A DNA stretch of 64,000 bases from Neptunomonas japonica JAMM 1380 (GTDB lineage Bacteria; Pseudomonadota; Gammaproteobacteria; Pseudomonadales; Balneatricaceae): NCBI RefSeq assembly GCF_016592555.1, contig NZ_AP014546.1, positions 2,428,501 through 2,492,500 of the forward strand, given 5' to 3'. The translations under genes and the position numbers were made by a program. Under the pieces are notes generated by a model that worked only from the letters and a program-made list of their open reading frames with translations, was not told the origin of the DNA and made no database searches. Positions 56,231-64,000 of the stretch are shown in pieces. Numbering within the stretch: position 1 is the stretch's first letter; each line of letters starts with the position of its first letter.

Positions 56231-56329
56231 GTGATAACGCCTCGCTAAGAGGCAAATTATAGTTGGTTAAAATAAGCGACGAAGGAGCAAAAACCAACTG
56301 TTATTTGTCCTTTTGAGTGACTTGTTATG
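56231..56329 (-). repeat. attC site H
   Basis: Opens GATAACGCC and ends GACTTGTTATG, about 99 bases. GAGGCAAATTA...TTATTTGTCC and AGTTGG...CCAACT pairing shows it belongs with D and E. It closes the first cassette after the integrase. Confidence 0.87.
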
Positions 56330-56348
56330 TGTTTTTTTACTGTCTAAT

Positions 56349-56388
56349 TGGTGGAGCATGGGGGATTTGAACCCCCACGGCGCGCTCC
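56349..56388 (-). other. tRNA-like minihelix with CCA end
   Basis: Forty bases on the minus strand: GGAGC pairs with GCTCC, GTGGGGG with CCCCCAT, around the T-loop TTCAAAT; the 3' end is A plus CCA. This is a T-arm and acceptor stem with only a 5-base bulge where the D and anticodon arms should be. It may be a tRNA fragment left by integration of an element, or a tRNA-like structure carried by the cassette. It lies between a 31-residue ORF and attC H. Confidence 0.6.
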
Positions 56389-56396
56389 TAGGTAAA

Positions 56397-56492
56397 TTAC
56401 AATTCATACTTTCTTCTCTGCGACTCGCTCGGATTAGAATCTGCAACCAGCTGCTCCAGTAACGCCACGATTCCACCTTTTACGTTTTTCAT
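56397..56492 (-). CDS. 31-residue ORF in the first cassette
   Basis: A short ORF starting MKNVKGGIVALLEQLVADSN and ending RRKYEL, with a good RBS (AAGGGGA five bases before the ATG). The frame is open further upstream to an ATG at 56561, so it could be 54 residues, or the tail of a truncated gene. It is the only coding candidate in the first cassette. No family recognised. Confidence 0.45.
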   Translation of the reverse strand: MKNVKGGIVALLEQLVADSNPSESQRRKYEL

Positions 56493-56680
56493 AAAGTTCC
56501 CCTTATTATTGCTCTTCATTTTATTTTTCTCTTGCACCATTGTTGCCTTTGGAGCCGTCATAGATAATTCCAATCCGAGCGAAGCATCTAAATCAATATT
56601 TGTCGTAATTCCTGTTCCTAAGTTGGTACATTAAATTTATTAGTTTATCGCCTAAAATCGAGAAACACATAACATTTGTA

Positions 56681-56705
56681 TATACGGGGGTCCGTGTATC
56701 TACCC
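56681..56705. repeat. Hairpin repeat, copy 1
   Basis: TATACGGGGGTCCGTGTATCTACCC on the plus strand, a near-palindrome around GGGT. Copy 2 differs by one base. Confidence 0.7.
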
Positions 56706-56813
56706 TCACCGTCATTGGTTAAAAACAGATGCAATCGTTTGAAAAGAAAGGGAAATATTTAGCAATATAGAGGCACCTTCCGTGACAAACCGCGCATGCG
56801 TATTAACAAGTGA

Positions 56814-56838
56814 TATACGGGGGTCCGTATATCTACCC
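56814..56838. repeat. Hairpin repeat, copy 2
   Basis: The second copy forms a perfect ATATACGG-GGGT-CCGTATAT hairpin followed by CTACCC, 133 bases from copy 1. Confidence 0.7.
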
Positions 56839-56959
56839 ATGCTAGACATCCATCTGTCTGATTTACTTATGCTTTTAACTCAGTACCTAATGCAATACAA
56901 GAATTTACGTCGTTAAAGTTTGTGAAAACAAGCATAAATATTGTCAACTCACAAATATA

Positions 56960-56975
56960 CTGTATATTTAAACAG
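56960..56975 (+). promoter_or_regulatory. LexA box upstream of the integrase remnant
   Basis: CTGTATATTTAAACAG is an exact match to CTGT-N8-ACAG, 21 bases before the integrase ATG. Integron integrases of Vibrio and class 1 integrons are known to be SOS-controlled through such a box. Confidence 0.85.
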
Positions 56976-56996
56976 CAATTGTAAGGGGGTGATTTT

Positions 56997-57418
56997 ATGT
57001 CTCAAAGTCCGTTTTTAATAAAAGTGAGAAAAGAGATTCGTCTACGGGGCTACAGTATACGAACAGAAAAAACCTATATGTACTGGATCAAGCAATACAT
57101 ATATTTTCATCATTACAAACACCCCGAGATAATGGGTGCGGAAGAAGTCAAAAGCTATCTTTCACATATGGCCGAAAATAGATCTATGGCTATTAACACT
57201 CAAAAAGTGGCTTTAAATAGATTAGTTTTTCTTTACCACAAAATAATCAACTGCACGAGCAGGCGAAATAAAACCATTTACTTCAGGATGGCCGTGATAT
57301 CAGGACAGTTCAAGAACTGCTTGGACATAATGATGTGAAAACAACACAGATTTACACTCATGTTATTGGATTACACTATGCAGGGACAAGCAGCCCGCTT
57401 GATTCATTAAATTTATAG
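56997..57418 (+). pseudogene. intI: Integron integrase IntI, internally deleted
   Basis: A tyrosine recombinase remnant. The first 80 or so residues are a normal IntI N-terminal (core-binding) domain: RGYSIRTEKTYMYWIKQYI and SYLSHMAENR. The frame then drifts and stops at 57338. In another frame, from about 57268 to 57418, the C-terminus reappears: [20 protein letters not shown], then [10 protein letters not shown]. The stretch between, which should hold the catalytic R, K, H-x-x-R residues and the IntI-specific insert, is missing (about 180 residues). The catalytic tyrosine region QIYTHV remains. The protein cannot be active. RBS GGGGGTG lies about six bases before the ATG. Confidence 0.9.
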
Positions 57419-57447
57419 CCAAACGCCGCGCTAAAAAGCAATAGCAA

Positions 57448-57759
57448 TCAGCTTTTAGAACCACCTTTACATGCCGGTGAAGCCATGACTTCACCGTTCT
57501 TCTTAGACCATTCCTCTTGAGTATAGAGATGCATTGATAATGCATGGATCGGGGTTTGTAATTCTTGAGCAAGAATTTTGTAGATCATTTGATGGCGCTG
57601 TACTAAGCGCTTACCTGCAAAGTCATCCGATACAAGCACAAGCTTAAAATGGCTGTCTGCAGCCGGCCCCGAATGCATATGGCTTTCATTAACGATTTGT
57701 AATTCACTTACGCTAATATCTGTACGCAACTTTTCTTCAACTACGATCGCAATACTCAT
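57448..57759 (-). CDS. bolA: BolA-family protein
   Basis: A 103-residue BolA-family protein, which binds Fe-S glutaredoxins and, for BolA itself, DNA. Family features are ELQIVNESHMHSGPAADSHFKLVLVS with the conserved histidines, FAGKRLVQRHQMIYKIL and PIHALSMHLYTQEEW. It starts next to the DUF3422 gene, whose stop is one base before this gene's start region, so both may form an operon. It marks the chromosomal border of the integron. Confidence 0.92.
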   Translation of the reverse strand: MSIAIVVEEKLRTDISVSELQIVNESHMHSGPAADSHFKLVLVSDDFAGKRLVQRHQMIYKILAQELQTPIHALSMHLYTQEEWSKKNGEVMASPACKGGSKS

Positions 57760-57760
57760 A

Positions 57761-59134
57761 TTATTTCTTCACCTTATCACGCACTTTTTCATCAGCTAGA
57801 TCTGCATCTCGCTGCTCTTTTGCCAAAGCAAGAAAATGCTTATGGATTTTACGGGTAGCTAACCATACGCTACCGATAACAACAGGTACCGCTATACCTA
57901 AGGCCATACTTTTATTAAAGTCTAGGCCACTATCATAGGCTGCATCCATTAAGATCTTAACCAGACCAACAGCGTAATAACTAATGGCGGCAACCGATAA
58001 ACCCTCAACGGTGTGCTGCATCATTAATTGAATTTTTGAGCGTCTGTCCATCGACGCTAGTAGCTGCTGATTTTGCGCCTGAATAGATAACTCAACCCGC
58101 GTACGCATCATATCAGAGACTCTATCAATTCGCTTTGACATATCTTCGAGGCGCTCCCCCACTGCTTGGCAGGTGCGCACTGCGGGAGTTAAACGCCGTG
58201 TTAAAAACTCAGTCACTGTTAAATGCCCCGAGACTTCATCTTCACGCAGCTCAACTAAACGCTGCAAGACGAGCGCATGATAAGCCTTGGTTGCGGTAAA
58301 GCGAAAAGTAGTTTTAGCCCGGTAATCTTCTACGTGGGCGGCCATATCTGTCAGCCTGCACAAAACCTCTTGCTCGTTTACTTCAATGCTATCTGCGAGC
58401 TGTTGGGTCAAATTGGCGAGTTGACGATCCATAGAGCCTAAATGGGGGCCGCACTCTCGCGCTAGCGGTAACGCTATCAATGTCATTAAGCGGTAGGTTT
58501 CGATCTCAATAATACGCTGGGCCAAACGCCCTAACTGGCTATCACTCATGCGTTTGTTGTAAATGAGAAAGCGTCCAAAACCATCGCTATGCAAACGCAG
58601 CGTGGTCCAGACTCTGGCATCACCTTGTTGAGGGCTACTACCTACCAGCCGCATCCCTTCAAAGTACTGCTTCACTTGAGGAATCATGACTTCATCGTCT
58701 TCAGATGACTCTTCAACCGATAAGTGGAATGCAGTGACCACTTCTCCCGGAATACTTTCTAGCCAGCCAGCGGGTAAAGCCGCAGCCCCTGTTGTATCAA
58801 ATGGGTCTGAGCCTTCAGGGATATCAAAATTTATAAAGGTGTAGGCCGTAAACTCCAAATGCTTTTCACGGCGAATTCTTAAACCACCGAGGTCATACTG
58901 GAGACAAACGTCATCCTGTTCAGGAGGCATCACAAAAAATTTGTTAAAAAGTATTTTAAGATGCTCAAACTGCGCTTTTGACTGCTCTTCGTCACAAAAC
59001 ACAGCCAAGTGCGTGATGCGTGCAGGGCTAGGAATAACCTGAAACGGCCGCGAGTGCATCTCTTCATACAGCGCTTCACGAAGTGGATGAAACCTCATTT
59101 CGTTTTGCACTACTGGTTTAGGCTCATCATTCAT
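57761..59134 (-). CDS. DUF3422 membrane protein
   Basis: A 457-residue protein of the DUF3422 family. The N-terminus FHPLREALYEEMHSRPFQV is typical; a long helical part follows, with a coiled coil around 320-390 (QAVGERLEDMSKRIDRVSDM), and two hydrophobic segments near 375-440 (VEGLSVAAISYYAVGLVKIL and LGIAVPVVIGSVWLAT). Function unknown; possibly related in form to CorA-like coiled-coil membrane proteins. Upstream of bolA on the same strand. Confidence 0.85.
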   Translation of the reverse strand: MNDEPKPVVQNEMRFHPLREALYEEMHSRPFQVIPSPARITHLAVFCDEEQSKAQFEHLKILFNKFFVMPPEQDDVCLQYDLGGLRIRREKHLEFTAYTFINFDIPEGSDPFDTTGAAALPAGWLESIPGEVVTAFHLSVEESSEDDEVMIPQVKQYFEGMRLVGSSPQQGDARVWTTLRLHSDGFGRFLIYNKRMSDSQLGRLAQRIIEIETYRLMTLIALPLARECGPHLGSMDRQLANLTQQLADSIEVNEQEVLCRLTDMAAHVEDYRAKTTFRFTATKAYHALVLQRLVELREDEVSGHLTVTEFLTRRLTPAVRTCQAVGERLEDMSKRIDRVSDMMRTRVELSIQAQNQQLLASMDRRSKIQLMMQHTVEGLSVAAISYYAVGLVKILMDAAYDSGLDFNKSMALGIAVPVVIGSVWLATRKIHKHFLALAKEQRDADLADEKVRDKVKK

Positions 59135-59144
59135 ACCGACATCA

Positions 59145-59516
59145 TCATTCTGGCAAATTATCTAAAGGCGCGACTAACAAGACATCGTCTGATACATCAA
59201 ACGCCATAATCTGGTTAGCACACTCGAACCATTCAACAAATAGGTCGTAAGTGAGCGCTTCAGGCCAGTGATCGCCAAACTCATCCCATGCGCCTAGCTC
59301 ATTTTTAAAAATATTCTGCCAAGAGTCTTTTAAAATTTCAGTAAAGTCGGCTTCTTCTTCGACCTCATTGATCAGGTATACATTGCCTTCTTTTCGCAAC
59401 TCATCCAACGAGACGGGCACACTCACCAACTCGCTCTCTAATGGCAGACTTGCCACCCATTGTGCGAACGGCGCGCGAGCTAACAAGGTAATAGCTGATC
59501 TATTCAATAGTTTCAT
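59145..59516 (-). CDS. Conserved hypothetical acidic protein
   Basis: A 123-residue soluble acidic protein that I do not recognise. It has KLLNRSAITLLARAPFAQWV at the start, the sequence GNVYLINEVEEEADF, and aromatic-rich ELGAWDEFGDHWPE and LFVEWFECANQI. I prefer the ATG at 59516; the frame extends 21 codons into the divergent gene's 5' region. No clear RBS. It lies ten bases upstream of the DUF3422 gene. Confidence 0.6.
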   Translation of the reverse strand: MKLLNRSAITLLARAPFAQWVASLPLESELVSVPVSLDELRKEGNVYLINEVEEEADFTEILKDSWQNIFKNELGAWDEFGDHWPEALTYDLFVEWFECANQIMAFDVSDDVLLVAPLDNLPE

Positions 59517-59570
59517 GATGCGTTGTGTACCTATTCTCTTTATAATCTTGAAAAACTGACCCGACCTATA

Positions 59571-60251
59571 ATGATGCATATTCCCGTTCTAAATCAATTA
59601 GAAACCCGTACTGAATGGATCTCCTTCTTTAGGAGGGAGCGCTCATACGCTTATTTGACTCACCCTTTATGCCTAATTGATCTACAAACCACCTTTTTAC
59701 AAATCACATTGTTAGAAGAGGATATGCTGGACGGCCGCCAGGCCACTAAATATAGCCTAGGCTCAAAAAGTAGCATAGAGCCTATTTGGAAGATGATTAA
59801 GGCCTGCAACTGGCAACTATCAACCATTATTAACGGCCTTGATGAGCTCTCTTTTGATAGCAACGCACGCGACAACGCATTTCCTGATATTCAAAGAGAG
59901 CTAACAGTCAGAAAGTTTTTTGCAAAAGATAAGCAGTTATTGGCGCCCTCGCTTATCGGGCCACTTAAGCCATTACTAAAATTGCCAGAAACATGGGACC
60001 TTAAAGCCGTCTGCCGGTTACTGAGCAACCGACAATTCAGCGAACTTGAGTTTATCCCTGATGCTAAAAAATCAGACTCTCAAAAAACAGTACCTATACG
60101 TAGTATTCTTCTTAAGATCTTAGATTCACCTACAGGGTGGTCTGTATCACTTCATGAGCAAGCGCTACTGCTTAGCTATTCAAGCAAGGTAATACTGCGT
60201 ATCACCCCTTACTTGAAAAAACCGGCCCCTCGATTAAAAGAGACCGATTAA
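59571..60251 (+). CDS. Hypothetical protein, convergent with mksB-like gene
   Basis: A 226-residue soluble protein without recognised domain. Segments are LTHPLCLIDLQTTFLQITLL and FFAKDKQLLAPSLIGPLK. It starts at an ATG pair (59571) with no strong RBS and ends four bases before the stop of the SMC-like gene on the opposite strand. The chorismate lyase (UbiC) family has similar length and a THPLC-like opening, but I do not see enough to name it. Confidence 0.5.
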   Translation: MMHIPVLNQLETRTEWISFFRRERSYAYLTHPLCLIDLQTTFLQITLLEEDMLDGRQATKYSLGSKSSIEPIWKMIKACNWQLSTIINGLDELSFDSNARDNAFPDIQRELTVRKFFAKDKQLLAPSLIGPLKPLLKLPETWDLKAVCRLLSNRQFSELEFIPDAKKSDSQKTVPIRSILLKILDSPTGWSVSLHEQALLLSYSSKVILRITPYLKKPAPRLKETD

Positions 60252-60254
60252 ACA

Positions 60255-63200
60255 TCACACTGTTTCTAATAGGTCGTCAGATAAAGCGGCTTGCTCCATG
60301 AGCTTACGCGGGTTATCTGAGTTAAGTAGCTCTTTGCCCTTTTGCGTTGGAAACTCCACATCAATATCAACAACGCGGCCATCACGGCAAACATTGATAA
60401 TGGTTTCCATGCAAGACGATAATAACGAGTACTTTTCATCCGGTGCTGCAATAATGGTTTGTAGCCCCAAGTCTGTCATAAAGCCTAAAGACGTAATGGT
60501 GTTTTCTGAATCCAGCTTGTTAAAAGCTTCATCAAAAACCGACAAGCTCATACCACCGACCGCTTGACCATCAGGGCCCTCTTTAAGGCGATAAGCAGCA
60601 CCCATAGCCGCCGCCATCGCCACATAGAATGGTACTTGGTGCTCACCACCCGAACCGGTTTTAATACGCTGAGTTAAGGTTGTTTTACGGTGGCCGTTAA
60701 GGTCCTTAACCACCAGCTCAAAGTTATAGAAGTTACGGTAGTCCTGTAAAAGACTGCTTTCACCTTCATCTTTTAATACATCGTGTATCTTAGACAATGC
60801 ATCTTGATGCGGTTTATCTTCATCAAACTTCAAGTCAAACAACGAACCTACATTAGCCTGATCTAAGCGCGTATAGGCCTCTACTAGCTCCAGAATATCT
60901 TTAAGCTCTGGATTAGGCATCATCTCAAAACTATACATTTCCTTGTGAAAAGGACGGTTTTTAAGATGGTTATTCAGCTCACGAATAAGATCTTTAATGT
61001 TGTTTATCTGATCATTCAAATGTGCCACAAAGTCTGATCTGAACGATGTTTCTGCTTCTAAGCGAGCGCGCTCAGCTTTTTGCGTATACAAGGCCAGCTC
61101 AGAATCAGTTAGCGCTTGAACCGTTTCATCAACATATTGCTCTAACTCTTCATGCGTTGAGTCAGGGCCAATTTTATCCAAGCCCTGATGGCTCATACCA
61201 CCGCCATGGTACTTCGCTTTGTAGTTAGCGATAGCATCACGCACGGAGTACTTTTTCTTTTCGTGTAGTGTCAGTTCAGACTGTGCTTTTTTGGCCGCTT
61301 CAAAAATAATGCGCTCGAGCTCGCCCCCGCATGTTTCGTCGAGGTAATCACGCTTTTCTTGAGCCGACTGGGCATCAAAGTCAGTTTTTGCTTCACAAAC
61401 ATTACGCGCATCAGAATGCTCGGTTAACTCTTGATCCAGTACCTCTAATGCTGCCGAGTCTTTGATCATGTGTGTACGGATACGCTGTAGCTTATCCATT
61501 AGCAGCTTATTTTTGTCTTCTGCTGTTTTTTGCTCTTCTGCTAAGTCGGCAATACGTTGCTGAATACCCGTATCATCATGGTTACGCATATCGGTAATCG
61601 CTTGGCGATAACCTTCAATCTCGGTGCCCAGTTGTTCGCGCTGCTGTACTAAATCAAACACCGTCTCACTCGTACCCACCAAGCTTGTTGTTAGGTTAAT
61701 CAAGCTATCACGTAGTTTTTCTAGTGATTCATGGCGTTTGCCCAAGGTAGTGAATTCGGCCAGCATTTCATCAACTTGCTTACCTTTGGAGGCAAGTTGA
61801 TCACCACGGCGGCGAATCCCCATAATAGGTGACAATTCATTAATAGAGGTGGTTGAACCTTCTGTCTGCAACATACAGTCGTACGTTAACGCGCGTTCTT
61901 GGCGCAGTAGTTCGGCTTCGGTTTCAACCGCTATCACACCACCCAAGGCTCGATTCATGTACGCCTTAGCGTGTTCATTATCCGTATCAACAAAGTGTGC
62001 CAGCGATTGGGGCTTAGTACGGCTTAGCCAATCGCGCGATTTTGTTGTATTGATAATACGGCAGCCTTTTAAATGGCGGCCTTTACGGCGATATAAGGTA
62101 ATTGCTTCTTTTACATGGTCAGGATCAACAATCAGGGCTTCACGGCGTGCACCAAGAAAAGACTCAATCGCGATGCGCCACTTATCTTCGTTGATATCTA
62201 CCAGCTCACATATAGGCGTTGATTCAATGCCATACTCAGCCAGTAATTCCATAAGCTCACGGGTGTTATGGCGTACAGGAGCGCGGCCTTGCTTGAGCTG
62301 CTCAACCGCTCCTTTCTGGCTCTGAATATTAGTGCGCAACTCGTTAATACGAATCACCGACTCTTCAAATTTGCGACCTATATCGCGCCTGACTGAATCA
62401 ACACTCTTCTTTAATTCATCAATAGTATTGTCGACTTCAACAGGTTCTGGCGGCCACACATCCGCCATCATATCTTCACCTGATCGCCATAGATCAACCG
62501 AACGTTTTACCAGCGGTAAAAATGTCTCTGGCAGCAGCTGCTCATAATTAGAAAAGCCGACGGTGGTTCTAAACAAACTATAAACATTTTGAATCTTATC
62601 TTTTACGACGCCCTCTTCATGTAAACGCGCCGTAATAGAGTTTTCTAATGCCTTAATTTGATGAGCCGCATTCGAGTTGTTGAGCTGAGCACGCGCATCT
62701 GCTAAGTGCTGCATCACGCTGCTCATATCTGCTACATGATTTTCTAGCTCGACCTGTACTTTGGCTTCTTTTTCTTGGTTAGCTTCTAAACGCTCCTGCG
62801 CATCTTCTTTTTTAAGATCCGCATTTTCAAAACGAGACTCGTGCACTACCCACTCATATTCTGCGGCATTTTTTAGGTTACGCTGTACACCTTTGCACTG
62901 CTCTTGAACCTTCTCTAGTTCTGCTATTCGATTAAATACTTCACGGGTTTTTTGTTCCATCGCGCGGTATTCATCAAGCGATTTACGAAACGCACCGACG
63001 TGAACAATATTTTCATCCAGTACAAACTCACGCACAAAACGCGTTGGGCTATCAATCGGCACAAAACGCAGCGCATTTTTAAAGTTTTTAACAAACTTCT
63101 CATCGTCATTCGGCATCTGCGCATCATAACTCAGCGTTGTTGTCACTTCGCGAATAAACTTGCTAGCACGCTTTTCTAAAACCATCTCCGGGCACTGCTT

Positions 63201-63683
63201 GAGCAATTGCTCACGCACTTGTACCCACGGTTTAGGCAAGCGTCCATCACCTTCAACAATAGAGAAATCATCTAAGCCAACCGAAAAGTCAGGCAGGATA
63301 AAGCGCCCGAGTATCTCTTCTTCAGGGGATGCGGTAGAGGCATTTATCGCAATACCAATACAGGTTTCTTTAGCGGTTTCGGTGTCAAAAAAACTCAGCG
63401 CCATATAGGTTAGGGAATCTTCCCTGGCCATCGCTTTTTTACTGCCATCATCTAGATAACCCAAGCAGTAGGTGCGTAAAGAGCGCTCACTTTTTTGACC
63501 TGCGGAGGCGTTAAAGCTTAGGTGGCGTTTATGCCCACCCATTAATACGGTTTGAATGGCATCCAGCAAAGCCGATTTACCTGAGCCATTAGGGCCTACA
63601 ATAGCAACATTACCCTTAATAGGTACTTCAACAGCACCCAACACATACCAGTTAACTAACACTATGCGATTAAGCTGTTTCAT
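60255..63683 (-). CDS. SMC-type ATPase, MksB/JetC-like
   Basis: A 1142-residue chromosome-structure ATPase of the MukB/MksB/JetC class. Walker A is in [16 protein letters not shown] near residue 30; long coiled-coil arms follow; the hinge region is about 470-680. The signature [18 protein letters not shown] is near 1010 and Walker [14 protein letters not shown] near 1050. It is the partner of the DUF4194 (MksE/JetB) protein that overlaps it by 14 bases. Start ATG at 63683 with AGGAGG nine bases upstream. In Wadjet a jetD nuclease follows; here the next gene is on the other strand and unrelated, so chromosomal MksB is the safer name. Confidence 0.85.
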   Translation of the reverse strand: MKQLNRIVLVNWYVLGAVEVPIKGNVAIVGPNGSGKSALLDAIQTVLMGGHKRHLSFNASAGQKSERSLRTYCLGYLDDGSKKAMAREDSLTYMALSFFDTETAKETCIGIAINASTASPEEEILGRFILPDFSVGLDDFSIVEGDGRLPKPWVQVREQLLKQCPEMVLEKRASKFIREVTTTLSYDAQMPNDDEKFVKNFKNALRFVPIDSPTRFVREFVLDENIVHVGAFRKSLDEYRAMEQKTREVFNRIAELEKVQEQCKGVQRNLKNAAEYEWVVHESRFENADLKKEDAQERLEANQEKEAKVQVELENHVADMSSVMQHLADARAQLNNSNAAHQIKALENSITARLHEEGVVKDKIQNVYSLFRTTVGFSNYEQLLPETFLPLVKRSVDLWRSGEDMMADVWPPEPVEVDNTIDELKKSVDSVRRDIGRKFEESVIRINELRTNIQSQKGAVEQLKQGRAPVRHNTRELMELLAEYGIESTPICELVDINEDKWRIAIESFLGARREALIVDPDHVKEAITLYRRKGRHLKGCRIINTTKSRDWLSRTKPQSLAHFVDTDNEHAKAYMNRALGGVIAVETEAELLRQERALTYDCMLQTEGSTTSINELSPIMGIRRRGDQLASKGKQVDEMLAEFTTLGKRHESLEKLRDSLINLTTSLVGTSETVFDLVQQREQLGTEIEGYRQAITDMRNHDDTGIQQRIADLAEEQKTAEDKNKLLMDKLQRIRTHMIKDSAALEVLDQELTEHSDARNVCEAKTDFDAQSAQEKRDYLDETCGGELERIIFEAAKKAQSELTLHEKKKYSVRDAIANYKAKYHGGGMSHQGLDKIGPDSTHEELEQYVDETVQALTDSELALYTQKAERARLEAETSFRSDFVAHLNDQINNIKDLIRELNNHLKNRPFHKEMYSFEMMPNPELKDILELVEAYTRLDQANVGSLFDLKFDEDKPHQDALSKIHDVLKDEGESSLLQDYRNFYNFELVVKDLNGHRKTTLTQRIKTGSGGEHQVPFYVAMAAAMGAAYRLKEGPDGQAVGGMSLSVFDEAFNKLDSENTITSLGFMTDLGLQTIIAAPDEKYSLLSSCMETIINVCRDGRVVDIDVEFPTQKGKELLNSDNPRKLMEQAALSDDLLETV

Positions 63684-64000
63684 CAGCACTCGCCTCCTCT
63701 GCTTCGGTCAGAGCGTCTCGTGTATCTGGATCACACAATGCTTCTAATTGACCGATATAATCTTCTATTACAACCTGACGAATAGTGGGCTGAATACTGA
63801 AAGGGACATTCTTAGGCTCAGTTTCGTTTGGCTTACCGCGCTCAATAACACCGTGGCGAGCAAATAACGAAAGAATCTCTTTCATGCGTGTTTCGTTCGG
63901 GATCTCTTTACCCGTTAAGTTCTCGTACAACGACAACAATTCATTAATGTTGGTGTAGGCCTTGCCGCTGTCTACTTCAAACTTCTCTAGCTTTTCTTCA
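63670..64000 (-). CDS. DUF4194 protein, MksE/JetB-like, 3' part
   Basis: The C-terminal 109 residues of a DUF4194 protein; the frame is open to the window edge. Seen are the winged-helix-like [33 protein letters not shown] and [18 protein letters not shown], with an acidic tail. It is the middle subunit (MksE/JetB) of an SMC-like complex; a DUF3375 (MksF/JetA) gene is expected beyond 64000. Confidence 0.82.
   Translation of the reverse strand, partial: EEKLEKFEVDSGKAYTNINELLSLYENLTGKEIPNETRMKEILSLFARHGVIERGKPNETEPKNVPFSIQPTIRQVVIEDYIGQLEALCDPDTRDALTEAEEASADETA

Larger units (their letters stand above)
56493..56996. other. attI / integrase-promoter region
   Basis: About 500 bases between the first-cassette ORF and the integrase start. 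It should contain attI and the cassette promoter Pc, but I cannot fix either by eye. It holds two copies of a hairpin repeat and the LexA box, listed separately. Confidence 0.45.
51357..57418 (-). mobile_element. Chromosomal (sedentary) integron with inactivated integrase
   Basis: Seven or eight gene cassettes, all read on the minus strand, lie left of an integrase remnant on the plus strand, the standard integron layout. attC sites with TAACGCC-type R' and (T)TGTTAG-type R'' cores follow each cassette gene; several cassette stop codons lie inside the R'' core. Cassette genes are unrelated to each other and to the flanking housekeeping genes. The integrase has an internal deletion, so the array should be frozen unless another integrase acts on it. 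Boundaries: the left edge is the last attC-like core, the right edge the end of the integrase remnant. Confidence 0.88.

Noticed and set aside
56349..56460. A complete tRNA with anticodon CTA using TGGAGCA near 56450 as 5' acceptor
   Set aside because: The acceptor match is good but no D-arm or anticodon stem can be formed; the 5' part is better explained as the short ORF.
57419..57445. attC remnant (AAACGCCGCGCTAA) after the integrase
   Set aside because: Only an R'-like half is seen, with a base change and no R'' partner; too weak to call.

Overview
The window reads as a chromosomal segment of a marine gammaproteobacterium of the Oceanospirillaceae type (Neptunomonas, Amphritea or Marinobacterium relatives are my guess, from gene content only). 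Supporting signs are E. coli/Pseudomonas-like housekeeping genes (htpX, gor, xthA, epmC, ttcA, ycaO, aroA, deaD, bolA), a DUF3422 gene, a full thiosulfate-oxidation operon, a LapA-type adhesin and a sedentary chromosomal integron. Base composition is moderately AT-rich, with local exceptions noted below.

Layout. 1-13.9 kb: htpX (cut by the window edge), gor, xthA, a UspE-like protein, a YgaV/YgaP-like sulfide-response pair, the lysine acetyltransferase Pat, two small basic proteins, a LysE exporter, a DUF2058 protein and a large GGDEF/EAL protein. 14.1-17.2 kb: a copper-delivery operon (small membrane protein, SCO, PCuAC), then epmC and a lipoprotein. 17.3-24.2 kb: soxCDXYZAKB on the minus strand, closed by a terminator. 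24.6-34.3 kb: an ECHDC3-like crotonase, an Abi_C-like protein, ttcA, a 1649-residue RTX adhesin with an N-terminal retention module, and ycaO. 34.5-35 kb: tRNA-Asn plus three tandem identical tRNA-Pro genes. 35-50.5 kb: an NMT1-GGDEF fusion, an XRE-cupin regulator, a small gene behind a strongly structured leader, deaD, a SlyB-like lipoprotein, an ABC exporter broken by a 7-bp duplication, aroA, yeiH with its LysR gene, a desaturase and a MYG1 protein.

51.3-57.4 kb is an integron. A run of unrelated minus-strand genes is separated by attC sites, and a plus-strand integron integrase gene at the right end keeps its ribosome-binding site and an exact LexA box but has lost its middle. Cassettes include a SLATT 2-TM protein, a PD-(D/E)XK-like protein, a LysE exporter, a DUF3885 protein and two lipoproteins. 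The first cassette holds a 31-residue ORF beside a tRNA-like minihelix ending in CCA.

57.4-64 kb: bolA, a DUF3422 gene, two unrecognised genes, and an SMC-type ATPase with the end of its DUF4194 partner (MksB/MksE or JetC/JetB). No JetD-like nuclease lies downstream, so this looks like chromosomal MksBEF rather than a complete Wadjet system.

The main points for follow-up are the decayed integron and its cassettes, the switch-like leader at 37.53-37.64 kb, the repeat-mediated frameshift in the ABC exporter, and the GC-rich block inside the adhesin gene.
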